Shown here: positions 28,136-37,933 of the stretch, piece by piece
Numbering within the stretch: the stretch's first letter is position 1
Layout: each line of letters opens with the position of its first letter
Assembly: GCF_016907495.1 (NCBI RefSeq)
Contig: NZ_JAFBCC010000001.1
Location: 3,348,001-3,412,000 of the forward strand
DNA: 64,000 bases
Reading direction: 5' to 3'
From: Arthrobacter tumbae
GTDB lineage: Bacteria > Actinomycetota > Actinomycetes > Actinomycetales > Micrococcaceae
Made by a program: the position numbers and the translations under genes
Notes under the pieces: model-generated
Database searches by the model: none
Told to the model about the DNA's origin: nothing
Seen by the model: the letters and a program-made list of their open reading frames with translations, nothing else

Positions 28136-31100
28136 ATGACTGCACCCACCACCGGTATGCTCCCGGAGGCAACCCACACCGAATCGCCGTTCACGCGCTT
28201 CGCCTCATACCCGAAGGCGTCCGGGCTTTACAACCCGGAGAATGAGAAGGACGCCTGCGGCCTGGCAGTCATTGCCACGCTTCGCGGGGAGCCGGGCCAC
28301 GACATCGTTGATGCAGCGCTTACCGCCCTGCGCAACCTGGAACACCGTGGCGCCGTCGGCGCTGACGAAGGAACAGGCGACGGCGCGGGCCTCCTGACCC
28401 AGGTTCCGGACGAGTTCTTCCGCGCGGTCGTTGATTTCGACCTACCGGCCGCAGGGAACTACGCGGTCGGTACTGCCTTCCTTCCCGCCGAGGCCGGCGA
28501 AGAGGCAACCGCCCGGGCCGGGATTGAAAGCCTTGCCGAGTCCGAGGGCCTGACGGTTCTCGGCTGGCGCGAGGTTCCCATCACCGCTGACCTCGTCGGT
28601 TCCATGGCGAGGGCGTGCATGCCGCACTTCGTTCAGTTGTTCATTGCCCCTGTTGCCGACAGGGTGCAGGATCTCGATGCCAAGGCCTTCCGCCTGCGCA
28701 AACGGGCCCAGAACAAGTACGGCGTCTATTTTCCCTCGCTGTCTTCCAAAACCATGGTCTACAAGGGCATGCTGACCACGGCGCAGCTCGAGCCGTTCTA
28801 TCCGGACCTGTCGGACCCACGCTTCAAGACGAAGCTCGGAATTGTCCACTCGCGCTTCTCCACCAACACTTTCCCTTCCTGGCCGCTGGCCCAGCCCTTC
28901 CGCACCATTGCGCACAACGGCGAGATCAACACCGTCAAGGGCAACCGGAACTGGATGCGGGCACGGCAGTCGCAGCTTGGGAACCCCCTGCTCGGCGACT
29001 CTCCCGAGGAACTGTTCCCTATCTGCACTCCCGGTGCCTCAGACTCCGCTTCGTTCGATGAGGTAGCGGAACTGCTGATGCTGGCGGGACGCCCCATCAC
29101 GCACGCGATCATGATGATGATCCCGGAGGCGTGGGAGAACCACACCTCGATGGACCCCGCCCGGCGCGCCTTCTACCAGTACCACTCGATGCTCATGGAG
29201 CCCTGGGACGGCCCGGCCGCGGTCTCCTTCACGGATGGACGGCTTGTCGGGGCGGTCCTGGACCGCAACGGGCTGCGCCCCGCCCGGTACTGGGTGATGG
29301 AGGATGGGCTCGTCGTCCTTGCCTCCGAAGTCGGCGTCATCGACGTCGAACCCTCCAAGATCGTGCGCAAGGGGCGCGTGTCGCCCGGCAAGATGTTCCT
29401 CGTTGATACGGAGGATGGCCGCATCATCGAAGACCAAGAGGTCAAAGCGGAGGTCGCTGCGGCCAACCCGTGGGGCGAATGGGTGAAGGAAAACCTGATT
29501 GATCTGAAGGACCTTCCCGAGCGCGAGCACGTAGTGCACACCAAGGCTTCGATCAACCGCCGTCAGCGGACCTTCGGCTACACGCAGGAGGAACTGCGCA
29601 TCCTGCTGGGTCCCATGGCGAAGGCCGGTGCAGAGCCGCTGGGCGCAATGGGTTCGGACACACCGATCGCGGTACTCTCCAAGCGCCCGCGGCTCCTGTT
29701 CGACTACTTCGTGCAGTCCTTCGCGCAGGTCACCAACCCGCCGCTGGACGCGATCCGCGAGGAACTGGTCACCTCCATGGGCGTCACCATTGGTCCGGAC
29801 GGAAACCTGCTGTCTTCCAGGCAGGTCCACTCCAAGCAGATCGCGCTGACGTTCCCGGTCATCGATAATGACGAGCTGGCGAAGATCGCAAACCTTGAAT
29901 CCGACGACGGCGACCGCCTCACCGTCCGCGTGCGCGGCCTGTACAGGGTCGACGGCGGCGAGGCCTCCCTGCGTGCGCGGCTTGCGGAAATCTGCGAGCA
30001 GGTTTCGAGCGCGATCAACCGCGGCATCCAGTACGTGGTGCTCTCGGACCGCGATTCCAACGCTCAGTGGGCTCCAATCCCCTCGCTGCTGCTGACCAGC
30101 GCCGTCCACCACCACCTGCTGAAGAGCGCCACGCGTACCAAGACCTCCCTCGTGGTTGAGGCGGGCGACGTTCGTGAAGTACACCATGTCGCCGTGCTCA
30201 TCGGTTATGGTGCGTCTGCCATCAACCCCTACCTCGCCATGGAAAGCTGCGAGGAACTGGTCCGCAATGGGGAGATCAACGGGGTTACTGCGGAGCAGGC
30301 TGTCGCGAACCTGATCAAGGGGCTCGGCAAGGGCGTCCTGAAGATCATGTCGAAGATGGGTATCTCCACTGTCAGCTCCTACTGCGGAGCACAGACCTTC
30401 GAAGCCCTCGGCCTTGCCCAGGAACTCGTGGACGAGTACTTCCACGGAACGCAGACTCAGCTCGGCGGTGTCGGCCTTGATGTGGTCGCTGCCGAGGCCG
30501 CGGCACGCCACGAGTACGCATACCCGCAGGATGGGATCGAGGACCCGTACCGCAGCCTGGACAACGGCGGCGAGTACCAGTGGCGCCGGGAAGGCCCGCC
30601 TCACCTGTTCAATCCCGAAACGGTCTTCCGCCTGCAGCACGCCACGCGTGAACGCCGCTACGACATCTTCAAGTCCTACACCAAGGGTGTCGACGACCAG
30701 TCCCGCGAGCTGATGACCCTGCGCGGCCTGCTCGGCTTCAAAGAGGGGCTGCGGCCACCGGTTCCGCTTGAGGAAGTCGAGCCGGTATCGAGCATCGTCA
30801 AGCGTTTCTCGACGGGTGCCATGAGCTACGGGTCCATCTCGCAGGAGGCCCACGAGACCCTCGCCATCGCCATGAACCGTCTGGGAGCCAAGTCCAATAC
30901 CGGTGAAGGCGGCGAGGACGTGGACCGGCTGCTTGATCCGGAGCGGCGCTCGGCGATCAAGCAGGTTGCGTCGGGGCGCTTCGGCGTCACCAGCCTGTAT
31001 CTGACCAACGCCGACGACATCCAGATCAAGATGGCGCAGGGAGCAAAGCCCGGTGAGGGCGGCCAGCTGATGAGCCAGAAGGTCTATCCGTGGGTTGCCC

Positions 31101-32731
31101 GGACGAGGCACTCCACCCCCGGGGTCGCGCTGATCTCGCCGCCCCCGCACCACGACATCTACTCGATCGAGGACCTGGCGCAGCTGATTTACGACCTGAA
31201 GCGCGCCAACACTTCGGCGCGTGTCCACGTGAAGCTCGTATCGGAAGTCGGAATCGGCACAGTGGCAGCCGGCGTCACGAAGGCGAAGGCCGACGTCGTA
31301 CTCATCTCCGGACACGACGGCGGAACGGGTGCCAGCCCGCTCAACTCGCTCAAGCATGCGGGCGTGCCGTGGGAGCTCGGCGTCGCTGAGACCCAGCAGA
31401 CGCTGATGCTCAACGGGCTGCGCGACCGCGTGGTCGTCCAGGTCGACGGACAGCTCAAGACCGGGCGCGATGTCCTGATCGCAGCGCTGCTCGGCGGCGA
31501 GGAGTTCGGCTTCGCTACCGCACCGCTGGTGGTGTCGGGCTGCATCATGATGCGCGTCTGCCACCTCGACACCTGTCCGGTAGGCGTGGCAACGCAGAAC
31601 CCGGAACTGCGGAGCCGCTTCACCGGCAAGCCCGAGTTCGTGGTGAACTTCTTCGAGTTCATCGCCGAAGAAGTCCGCGAGCTGCTCGCCGAACTCGGCT
31701 TCCGCACGATGGATGAAGCGATCGGCCACAATGAGGTGCTCGACGTCCAGCGCGCCGTCCGGCATTGGAAGGCGGACGGGCTGGATCTCGACCCCATCCT
31801 GCGTGGAAACGAGTTCGGTGAGGATGCTCCGCTCCGGAACATGTTCGGGCAGAATCACGAGCTGGACCAGCACTTCGACAACAAGCTGATCGACATGAGC
31901 AGTGACGCGCTGAACCACCGTGCTCCTGTCCGCATCACACTCGACGTCGTCAACACCGACCGCTCAGTCGGCACGATGCTGGGTTACGAGGTCACCCGCC
32001 GATTCGGTACGGAGACCCTCGCAACGGACACCATCGATGTCACCCTGACCGGCCAGGCCGGCCAGTCACTCGGTGCCTTCCTCCCAGCGGGCATCACACT
32101 GCGGCTGCTCGGTGACTCGAATGACTACGTCGGCAAGGGCCTCTCCGGCGGGCGCATTATCGTGCGTCCGGACCGCGCGAACGTCTTCGCGGCCGAACGC
32201 AACGTTATTGCAGGCAACGTCATCGGCTATGGCGCGACAAGCGGCGAGATCTTCCTCCGCGGTCAGGTGGGGGAGCGGTTCCTGGTACGCAACTCCGGCG
32301 CGACCGCCGTCGTCGAGGGTATCGGCGACCACGGATGCGAGTACATGACCGGTGGGCAGACGCTGATCCTTGGCCGCACCGGGCGGAACTTCGGCGCCGG
32401 TATGTCCGGAGGAACCGCCTATGTCCTTGACCTCGATGAGACGCGCCTGAATGTGCAGGCGCTGAACAGCGGTGAACTGAAACTGGAGGAACTGGACGCG
32501 GAAGATATTGAAATCGTCCGCCAGTTGCTGCTCCGGCACCAGGAAGAAACGGAGTCACCGCTCGCTGCGAAGCTGCTCGACGATTTCGAGACCACCGTGC
32601 CCCGGCTCACCAAGGTGCTGCCGCGCGACTTCGCACGTGTTCTCGATGCCCGCGCCGCTGCCATCGAAGAGGGGCTCGACCCCGACGGGGAAGAGGTCTG
32701 GAACAGAATTTTGGAGGTTACCGGTGGCTGA
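28136..32731 (+). CDS. gltB: Glutamate synthase (NADPH), large subunit
   Basis: GOGAT makes two glutamates from glutamine and 2-oxoglutarate and, with glutamine synthetase, assimilates ammonia. From ATG 28136 (GGAAGG upstream) the protein is 1531 residues. A propeptide of 40 residues precedes Cys41 in EKDACGLAV, the N-terminal nucleophile of the amidotransferase domain. The FMN-binding synthase barrel contains [20 protein letters not shown] and [13 protein letters not shown]. The 3Fe-4S cluster motif is [20 protein letters not shown]. The C-terminal GXGXG beta-helix domain ([19 protein letters not shown]) is complete. Starts upstream of 28136 in the same frame are not supported. Confidence 0.97.
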   Translation: MTAPTTGMLPEATHTESPFTRFASYPKASGLYNPENEKDACGLAVIATLRGEPGHDIVDAALTALRNLEHRGAVGADEGTGDGAGLLTQVPDEFFRAVVDFDLPAAGNYAVGTAFLPAEAGEEATARAGIESLAESEGLTVLGWREVPITADLVGSMARACMPHFVQLFIAPVADRVQDLDAKAFRLRKRAQNKYGVYFPSLSSKTMVYKGMLTTAQLEPFYPDLSDPRFKTKLGIVHSRFSTNTFPSWPLAQPFRTIAHNGEINTVKGNRNWMRARQSQLGNPLLGDSPEELFPICTPGASDSASFDEVAELLMLAGRPITHAIMMMIPEAWENHTSMDPARRAFYQYHSMLMEPWDGPAAVSFTDGRLVGAVLDRNGLRPARYWVMEDGLVVLASEVGVIDVEPSKIVRKGRVSPGKMFLVDTEDGRIIEDQEVKAEVAAANPWGEWVKENLIDLKDLPEREHVVHTKASINRRQRTFGYTQEELRILLGPMAKAGAEPLGAMGSDTPIAVLSKRPRLLFDYFVQSFAQVTNPPLDAIREELVTSMGVTIGPDGNLLSSRQVHSKQIALTFPVIDNDELAKIANLESDDGDRLTVRVRGLYRVDGGEASLRARLAEICEQVSSAINRGIQYVVLSDRDSNAQWAPIPSLLLTSAVHHHLLKSATRTKTSLVVEAGDVREVHHVAVLIGYGASAINPYLAMESCEELVRNGEINGVTAEQAVANLIKGLGKGVLKIMSKMGISTVSSYCGAQTFEALGLAQELVDEYFHGTQTQLGGVGLDVVAAEAAARHEYAYPQDGIEDPYRSLDNGGEYQWRREGPPHLFNPETVFRLQHATRERRYDIFKSYTKGVDDQSRELMTLRGLLGFKEGLRPPVPLEEVEPVSSIVKRFSTGAMSYGSISQEAHETLAIAMNRLGAKSNTGEGGEDVDRLLDPERRSAIKQVASGRFGVTSLYLTNADDIQIKMAQGAKPGEGGQLMSQKVYPWVARTRHSTPGVALISPPPHHDIYSIEDLAQLIYDLKRANTSARVHVKLVSEVGIGTVAAGVTKAKADVVLISGHDGGTGASPLNSLKHAGVPWELGVAETQQTLMLNGLRDRVVVQVDGQLKTGRDVLIAALLGGEEFGFATAPLVVSGCIMMRVCHLDTCPVGVATQNPELRSRFTGKPEFVVNFFEFIAEEVRELLAELGFRTMDEAIGHNEVLDVQRAVRHWKADGLDLDPILRGNEFGEDAPLRNMFGQNHELDQHFDNKLIDMSSDALNHRAPVRITLDVVNTDRSVGTMLGYEVTRRFGTETLATDTIDVTLTGQAGQSLGAFLPAGITLRLLGDSNDYVGKGLSGGRIIVRPDRANVFAAERNVIAGNVIGYGATSGEIFLRGQVGERFLVRNSGATAVVEGIGDHGCEYMTGGQTLILGRTGRNFGAGMSGGTAYVLDLDETRLNVQALNSGELKLEELDAEDIEIVRQLLLRHQEETESPLAAKLLDDFETTVPRLTKVLPRDFARVLDARAAAIEEGLDPDGEEVWNRILEVTGG

Positions 32732-34181
32732 CCCACGTGGATTCATGAAGGTGCGCGAGCGGCAGACGCAGCCGCGCAGGCCCGTACCGGTCCGGATCAT
32801 GGACTGGAAAGAAGTGTACGAGGCCCAGGAAAAGGGCGTGCTGAAGAGCCAGGCCGGCCGGTGCATGGACTGCGGCATCCCGTTCTGCCACCAAGGCTGC
32901 CCACTGGGCAACCTCATCCCGGAATGGAATGACCTGACGTCGCGGGACAAGGGCCGCGAGGCGATCGACCGGCTGCACGCCACGAACAATTTTCCGGAGT
33001 TCACCGGACGGCTGTGCCCCGCTCCCTGTGAGGCATCCTGCGTTCTCGGCATCAACCAGCCTCCGGTCACGATCAAGCAGGTCGAGGTTTCGATCATCGA
33101 CGAGGCGTTCGAGAACGACTGGGTCCACCCCCATCCGCCGGAGCGGCTGACTGGCAAGACCATCGCCGTCGTCGGTTCGGGTCCGGCCGGCCTTGCTGCA
33201 GCGCAACAGCTCACCCGTACCGGGCACACGGTCGCGGTCTATGAGCGCGATGACCGCATCGGCGGCCTACTGCGCTACGGGATCCCGGACTTCAAGATGG
33301 AGAAGATCCAGCTCGATCGGCGCCTTGAGCAGATGAAGGCCGAGGGGACGCGTTTCCGCGCAGGTGTTGAAGTAGGCCGCGACATCAGTTGGGACCAGCT
33401 GCGCCGCCGGTATGACGCCGTCGTGATTTCAACCGGCGCCACGGTACCGCGCGACCTGCCGATTCCCGGCCGGGATCTCGACGGAGTGCATTTCGCCATG
33501 GAGTATCTCGTTGACTCAAACCGGGTGGTCGCGGGGGAGGAGATCGAGGACCAGATCCACGCCGAAGGCAAGCACGTCGTCATTCTCGGCGGTGGGGACA
33601 CGGGCGCCGACTGCATCGGCACCGCACACCGGCACAAGGCAGCGTCGGTCACCACGCTGGCAATCGGGCAGCAGCCGCCGATCGAGCGCATGCCCAACCA
33701 GCCCTGGCCCACGTTCCCCACGCTGTTCGAGGTAGCCAGTGCACACGAGGAGGGCGGTGAGCGTACCTACCTTGCGTCGACAGTCGAGTTCGTCGGCGAG
33801 AACGGCAAGCTGAGCGCCGTCCGCGTCGCTGAAACCGAGTTCATCAACGGGAAGAGGCTTCCGAAGGCCGGAAGTGAGCGGGATATCCCCGCGGATCTGG
33901 TGTTCCTCGCCCTGGGATTCACCGGCCCGGAGCCTGCGGGTATAGCTGATCAGCTCGACGCCGCTTTTGACGGGCGCGGTAACGTTGAGCGCGATGGATA
34001 CTACATGACCAACACGCCCGGAATCTTCGTTGCAGGCGACGCGGGACGCGGACAATCCCTCATCGTATGGGCGATCGCGGAGGGGCGCGCGTGTGCAGCT
34101 GCGGTTGATCAGTGGCTGATGGGTCATACCAAGCTGCCTGCACCGGTGGCACCGACAGACCGCGCTCTCAACGTCCTGTAG
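32724..34181 (+). CDS. gltD: Glutamate synthase, small subunit
   Basis: Passes electrons from NADPH through FAD and 4Fe-4S clusters to GltB. The 485-residue protein begins [19 protein letters not shown] from a GTG that overlaps the gltB end by 8 bp, behind GGAGG. Cysteine motifs are [17 protein letters not shown] and [12 protein letters not shown]. The FAD-binding fold is [16 protein letters not shown] and the NADPH-binding fold [15 protein letters not shown]. The C-terminal [19 protein letters not shown] is the usual end. Strongly coupled to gltB. Confidence 0.97.
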   Translation: MADPRGFMKVRERQTQPRRPVPVRIMDWKEVYEAQEKGVLKSQAGRCMDCGIPFCHQGCPLGNLIPEWNDLTSRDKGREAIDRLHATNNFPEFTGRLCPAPCEASCVLGINQPPVTIKQVEVSIIDEAFENDWVHPHPPERLTGKTIAVVGSGPAGLAAAQQLTRTGHTVAVYERDDRIGGLLRYGIPDFKMEKIQLDRRLEQMKAEGTRFRAGVEVGRDISWDQLRRRYDAVVISTGATVPRDLPIPGRDLDGVHFAMEYLVDSNRVVAGEEIEDQIHAEGKHVVILGGGDTGADCIGTAHRHKAASVTTLAIGQQPPIERMPNQPWPTFPTLFEVASAHEEGGERTYLASTVEFVGENGKLSAVRVAETEFINGKRLPKAGSERDIPADLVFLALGFTGPEPAGIADQLDAAFDGRGNVERDGYYMTNTPGIFVAGDAGRGQSLIVWAIAEGRACAAAVDQWLMGHTKLPAPVAPTDRALNVL

Positions 34182-34242
34182 TTTCCCAGGGACCCTAAGG
34201 GCGCACAGCAATCCACGAAAACGATACGACAGGCAAGGTTTT

Positions 34243-35736
34243 ATGAGACGCGCAAAGATAGTGGCCACCTTCGGCCCGGCAATCGCGAGCTATGAGAACA
34301 CCCTCGCAGTACTTAGGGCCGGGGTGGATGTCGCTCGAATGAACATGAGTCATGGCGACCACGCCGTGCACAACCAGACCTACGAATTCGTCCGGAAGGC
34401 GGCAGAGGAACTCGGCCGTCCCGTGGGCATCTTCGCGGATCTGCAGGGCCCCAAGATCCGACTGGGCCGCTTCATCGATGGACCCCATGTACTGCTTCCG
34501 GGTGACACGTTCACCATTACCACGGAGGACATAGAGGGTACCGCCGAGATCTGCTCGACCACCCACAAGGGACTGCCGCAGGACGTCAACGTCGGCGACA
34601 CCCTGCTGATCGACGACGGCAAGGTCGCGATGGTCGCGGTCGCGGTCGACGACGTCAAGGTGACCGCGGAGGTCACCGTGGGCGGCGCAGTCTCCAATAA
34701 CAAGGGCATCAACCTGCCCGGTGTTGCAGTGAACGTTCCCGCCCTCAGCGACAAGGACGAAGAAGACCTCCGCTGGGCAATCCAGCGCGGCGTCGACATG
34801 GTGGCGCTGTCCTTCGTGCGTAGTGCTGCAGACGTCGACCGCGTGCACGAGATCATGGATGAGGAGGGCCGGCGCGTTCCGGTCATCGCCAAGATCGAGA
34901 AGCCGCAGGCCGTTGACGCGATCGAAGAAATCATCGATGCGTTTGACGCGATCATGGTGGCGCGAGGCGATCTCGGCGTCGAACTGCCCCTTCAGGACGT
35001 CCCTATTGTGCAGAAGCGCGCCGTTGAGCTTGCCCGCCGCTGGGCCAAGCCGGTCATCGTCGCCACGCAGGTGCTCGAATCGATGATCGACAATCCCCGT
35101 CCCACCCGCGCGGAAGCCTCGGACTGCGCCAATGCAGTGCTCGACGGCGCCGACGCAGTCATGCTGTCCGGAGAGACCAGCGTCGGAAAGTACCCGATCG
35201 AGACGGTGCGCACCATGGCCGACATCATCGAATCCACGGAGAAGCACGGGCTTGACCGCGTACCCCCGCTGGGCAGCAAGCCCAAGACCCGCGGTGGCGC
35301 CATCACGCGTGCAGCAGTGGAAATTGCTGACCAGCTGGATGCAAAGTACATCTGCACCTTCACCCAGTCAGGCGATTCCGCACGCCGCCTGTCCCGCCTT
35401 CGCCCGACGAAGCCTGTTTTCGCCTTCACGCCGGTGCAGTCCACGCTCAACACCATGTCGCTGATCTGGGGTGTCCAGCCGATGCTCGTGGAGTACGCCG
35501 AACATACCGACCAGATGACCGCCCAGGTTGACCGGGTGCTGTTCGAGCAGAAGCTGGTGGACCTGAACGACCTCGTGGTCATCGCTGCCGGGTCCCCTCC
35601 CGGCCAGTCCGGCTCGACGAACTCGATCAAGGTTCACAAGGTCGGCGACATCGCGGACGCCGGGCAATTGCCTGACCACTACTCGCCGAGCAAGGAAAAG
35701 GTCGGTCCCTGGCCGGTCAAGAACAAGCTCAAGTAG
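34243..35736 (+). CDS. pyk: Pyruvate kinase
   Basis: Last step of glycolysis, ADP plus phosphoenolpyruvate to ATP and pyruvate. The 497-residue protein starts RRAKIVATFGPA and shows VARMNMSHGDH, ADLQGPKIRLG, the active-site signature PVIAKIEKPQAVDAIEEI with the catalytic Lys, and MVARGDLGVELP. The C-terminal domain (about 360-480) is the regulatory domain with the SGDSARRLSRLRP phosphate-binding loop, so allosteric control is likely. A strong terminator follows the gene. Confidence 0.96.
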   Translation: MRRAKIVATFGPAIASYENTLAVLRAGVDVARMNMSHGDHAVHNQTYEFVRKAAEELGRPVGIFADLQGPKIRLGRFIDGPHVLLPGDTFTITTEDIEGTAEICSTTHKGLPQDVNVGDTLLIDDGKVAMVAVAVDDVKVTAEVTVGGAVSNNKGINLPGVAVNVPALSDKDEEDLRWAIQRGVDMVALSFVRSAADVDRVHEIMDEEGRRVPVIAKIEKPQAVDAIEEIIDAFDAIMVARGDLGVELPLQDVPIVQKRAVELARRWAKPVIVATQVLESMIDNPRPTRAEASDCANAVLDGADAVMLSGETSVGKYPIETVRTMADIIESTEKHGLDRVPPLGSKPKTRGGAITRAAVEIADQLDAKYICTFTQSGDSARRLSRLRPTKPVFAFTPVQSTLNTMSLIWGVQPMLVEYAEHTDQMTAQVDRVLFEQKLVDLNDLVVIAAGSPPGQSGSTNSIKVHKVGDIADAGQLPDHYSPSKEKVGPWPVKNKLK

Positions 35737-35772
35737 CGGCCTGCGCAGGAACTGAATCCGGCACAGACTGAA

Positions 35773-35810
35773 GAAGGGACCTTGCCTCAGCGGCAAGGTC
35801 CCTTCTGTCT
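35773..35810. terminator. Strong terminator between pyk and the ANTAR regulator gene
   Basis: A perfect 14-bp stem (35773-35786 with 35792-35805) and a 5-nt loop TCAGC, followed by TGTCT. It lies between two converging genes and its symmetry lets it work in both directions. Confidence 0.9.
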
Positions 35811-35837
35811 ATGGTGTTTTCTGTGTCTTGTGTGAGC

Positions 35838-36440
35838 TTAGTTGACCTGGTTGATGATGGTCTCGGCAACTTCCCGCATGCTCAGGCGGCGGTCCATGGA
35901 GGTCTTCTGGATCCAGCGGAAAGCTTCCGGTTCGGTGAGCCCCATCTTGGTGGTGAGCAGGCTTTTTGCGCGCTCAACAAGCTTGCGGGTGGCGAACTGC
36001 TCCTGAAGGTCGGAGACCTCGTTCTCCAGCGCCTTGATTTCCTCGTGGCGGGAAAGAGCGATCTCGATCGCGGGAACCAGATCCGCTGGCGTGAAGGGCT
36101 TGACCACGTAGGCCATTGCACCGGCGTCGCGGGCACGCTCCACGAGCTCCTTCTGGCTGAAGGCCGTGAGAAGGACGACCGGCGCTATGCGGGCCTTCAC
36201 GATCTGCTCTGCGGCGGTGATTCCGTCCATCACCGGCATTTTCACGTCCATCAGCACCAGGTCCGGCTTGTGTTCCTTGGCCAGTTCAACGGCCTTCTCG
36301 CCGTTATCAGCCTCGGCGACAACGTCATAGCCCTCGCCACGCAGGATCTCCACAATGTCGAGGCGTATGAGGGTTTCATCCTCAGCGACGATCACGCGCC
36401 GGGCCGGGCTCGAGTTAGCTGAGTCGCGGTTTTCAGACAC
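35838..36440 (-). CDS. pdtaR: ANTAR-domain response regulator, PdtaR-like antiterminator
   Basis: A two-domain regulator of 200 residues. The receiver has EDETLIRLD, the phosphate-accepting Asp65 in LVLMDVKMP and the YVVKPF Lys. A coiled coil (EIKALENEVSDLQEQF) leads to a C-terminal ANTAR RNA-binding domain with LVERAKSLLTTKMGLTEPEAFRWIQKTSMDRRLSMREVAE. Proteins of this kind bind tandem hairpins in nascent RNA and prevent termination. In mycobacteria the partner kinase is PdtaS; no kinase gene lies next to it here. GTG start with AGGAGCCC upstream. Convergent with pyk. Confidence 0.92.
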   Translation of the reverse strand: MSENRDSANSSPARRVIVAEDETLIRLDIVEILRGEGYDVVAEADNGEKAVELAKEHKPDLVLMDVKMPVMDGITAAEQIVKARIAPVVLLTAFSQKELVERARDAGAMAYVVKPFTPADLVPAIEIALSRHEEIKALENEVSDLQEQFATRKLVERAKSLLTTKMGLTEPEAFRWIQKTSMDRRLSMREVAETIINQVN

Positions 36441-36608
36441 TGATGGGCTCCTAGGTATGCGTTCAATGATTCTGCGTTTTCCGGGCGCAGCAGCCCTGCT
36501 ATCAGGGCGCGCTGCACCGGTTCACTGGAACAGCCTATCGGCATGTAGAGTAGATTCGCGCACCCGGGGGTCCATGAGTCATGGAAGTCACGTTGGGTGC
36601 GTTGCCCG

Positions 36609-36690
36609 GCCCGAATGGCGGAATTGGCAGACGCGCTGCACTCAAAATGCAGTATCGAAAGGTGTGTGGGTTCGAGTCCCACTTCGGGCA
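36609..36690 (+). tRNA. tRNA-Leu (anticodon CAA)
   Basis: Class II tRNA of 82 nt. The acceptor stem is GCCCGAA (36609-36615) with TTCGGGC (36683-36689) and discriminator A. The anticodon arm is CTGCA-CTCAAAA-TGCAG, giving anticodon CAA for the codon UUG. A long variable arm follows (TATCGAAAGGTG) and the T arm is GTGGG-TTCGAGT-CCCAC. The 3' CCA is not encoded. Confidence 0.97.
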
Positions 36691-36706
36691 CTGTCTGGTT
36701 CACCTC

Positions 36707-36726
36707 GTCGCAGTTGCGACTTATTG
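36707..36726 (+). terminator. Possible terminator after tRNA-Leu
   Basis: GTCGC (36707-36711) pairs with GCGAC (36716-36720) over AGTT, followed by TTATTG. The stem is short, so the call is weak, but the position 17 nt after the tRNA fits. Confidence 0.4.
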
Positions 36727-36761
36727 CTGTATGACGGCTTCACATGCTTTCTAATGGGAAC

Positions 36762-37397
36762 ATGTCGATGTCTTCCTACCTGGCGTTCTGCGGGTTGTGC
36801 GTGGCGCTGGCGGTGACGCCCGGCCCTGACAGTTTCCTCATTCTCCGCTTCAGTCTCCGGAAGCTTTCATCCGGCGTAGCGGCTTCCTTCGGTTCCGCCG
36901 TCGGCTACCTCGCATGGGCCGGCCTGGTCGCCGTCGGTCTTGCGGCGCTCATTGAACAGTCCGCCGTCGCTTTCCGGGGGCTGAAAGTGCTCGGTGGCAT
37001 CTATCTGGTCTATCTGGGAATCAAAGCCATCCGCGGAGACCGGAAGAAGTCTTCGGCGACCGTTCCTGCCGACGCGGGGATGGGAAGTGCGCGGGTCTGG
37101 AATTCCTGTGCTGCCGGGCTGACCTCCACCATGCTGAATCCGAAGGTGGGCCTGTTCTTCCTCGCCGTGGTGCCGCAGTTCCTTCCCAGGGAAGGTTCAG
37201 TCTTGGCCGTCACCATGTTGCTTGGCGCAACCCTCGGACTCATCGTGCTGGTCTACCTGGCAGGACTGTGCCTGGTCGCCGCCAAGGCAAACGCCTGGCT
37301 GAACCGGCCGCGGGTCACCCGGAACCTGGAGATTTCATCCGGTGGCGTCCTCGGAGTGCTGGGCATCGGAACCGCCGCGTCCGCAGCCTACGCCTGA
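36762..37397 (+). CDS. LysE/RhtB-family amino-acid exporter
   Basis: A probable efflux carrier for amino acids in the cytoplasmic membrane; the substrate cannot be read. It is 211 residues from ATG 36762, with close alternatives at 36744 and 36768 (GGGA lies nine bases before 36768). The LysE signature ALAVTPGPDSFLILRFSL opens the protein and GIYLVYLGIKAIRG closes the third helix. A second half contains STMLNPKVGLFFLAVVPQF. About six helices are visible. It follows the tRNA-Leu gene in the same direction. Confidence 0.9.
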   Translation: MSMSSYLAFCGLCVALAVTPGPDSFLILRFSLRKLSSGVAASFGSAVGYLAWAGLVAVGLAALIEQSAVAFRGLKVLGGIYLVYLGIKAIRGDRKKSSATVPADAGMGSARVWNSCAAGLTSTMLNPKVGLFFLAVVPQFLPREGSVLAVTMLLGATLGLIVLVYLAGLCLVAAKANAWLNRPRVTRNLEISSGGVLGVLGIGTAASAAYA

Positions 37398-37419
37398 GCC
37401 AAGAGCCCTGAGCGCCGCT

Positions 37420-37914
37420 TCACCCGTTTGGCTGGCGTACGTCCCTGATCAGGTTGGTGATGCGGGCAGTGGATAGCCTCCTGCCCTGCTCGTCCGTCAT
37501 GACCACCTCATGGGTGGCAAGGGTGCGGCCAAGATGGATGGCGACGGCTGTGCCGGTGACCAGTCCAGCTGCGGCGGACCGGTGGTGCGTGGCCCCGATC
37601 TCTATACCGACTGCCTGCCGGTTGGGTCCGGCATGGATTCCCGCTGCGAAAGAACCGAGCGTTTCCGCCAGAACGAGGTGCGCTCCGCCATGCAGGATGC
37701 CCGCCACCTGCTGATTTCCCTCGACCGGCATGGTGGCGACCATCCGCTCCGCACTCATCTCCTGGAAAACGATGCCCATCTTGGCGGCGAGCCGCCCGAT
37801 GCCGTGTCCTCGCAGCCAGTCGTGCATGTGCGCCGGCACTCCGGCGGCAGTCAGCTCCGCGAGGAAGGGGTGGGAGCGCTCGGGTGCTGCGTCCGGAGTG
37901 AATTTGTCATCCAT
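37420..37914 (-). CDS. PaaI-family hotdog-fold thioesterase
   Basis: A 164-residue acyl-CoA thioesterase of the hotdog fold. The signature is QQVAGILHGGAHLVLAETLGS, with the catalytic region HGG and acidic E, followed by GIEIGATHHRSAA and the strand GTAVAIHLGRTLATHEVVMTDEQG. The substrate is unknown; homologues act on hydroxyphenylacetyl-CoA or menaquinone-pathway esters. The start at MDDKFTPDAAPE was chosen because the longer frame would run 165 bp into polA. Only 19 bp separate it from the polA start on the other strand. Confidence 0.87.
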   Translation of the reverse strand: MDDKFTPDAAPERSHPFLAELTAAGVPAHMHDWLRGHGIGRLAAKMGIVFQEMSAERMVATMPVEGNQQVAGILHGGAHLVLAETLGSFAAGIHAGPNRQAVGIEIGATHHRSAAAGLVTGTAVAIHLGRTLATHEVVMTDEQGRRLSTARITNLIRDVRQPNG

Positions 37915-37920
37915 GGGAAC

Positions 37921-37933
37921 TAGGCTGGCACCT
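37921..37933 (+). promoter_or_regulatory. -10 element of a probable leaderless polA transcript
   Basis: TAGGCT (37921-37926) is followed by 7 nt and the GTG of polA, with no ribosome-binding site. It lies inside the 19-bp divergent spacer with the thioesterase gene. Confidence 0.5.

Noticed and set aside
29039..31918. A 959-codon open frame on the minus strand
   Set aside because: It lies wholly antisense to gltB, whose frame has full family motifs. Long antisense frames are expected in GC-rich DNA with G/C-ending codons; the translation shows no recognisable domain.
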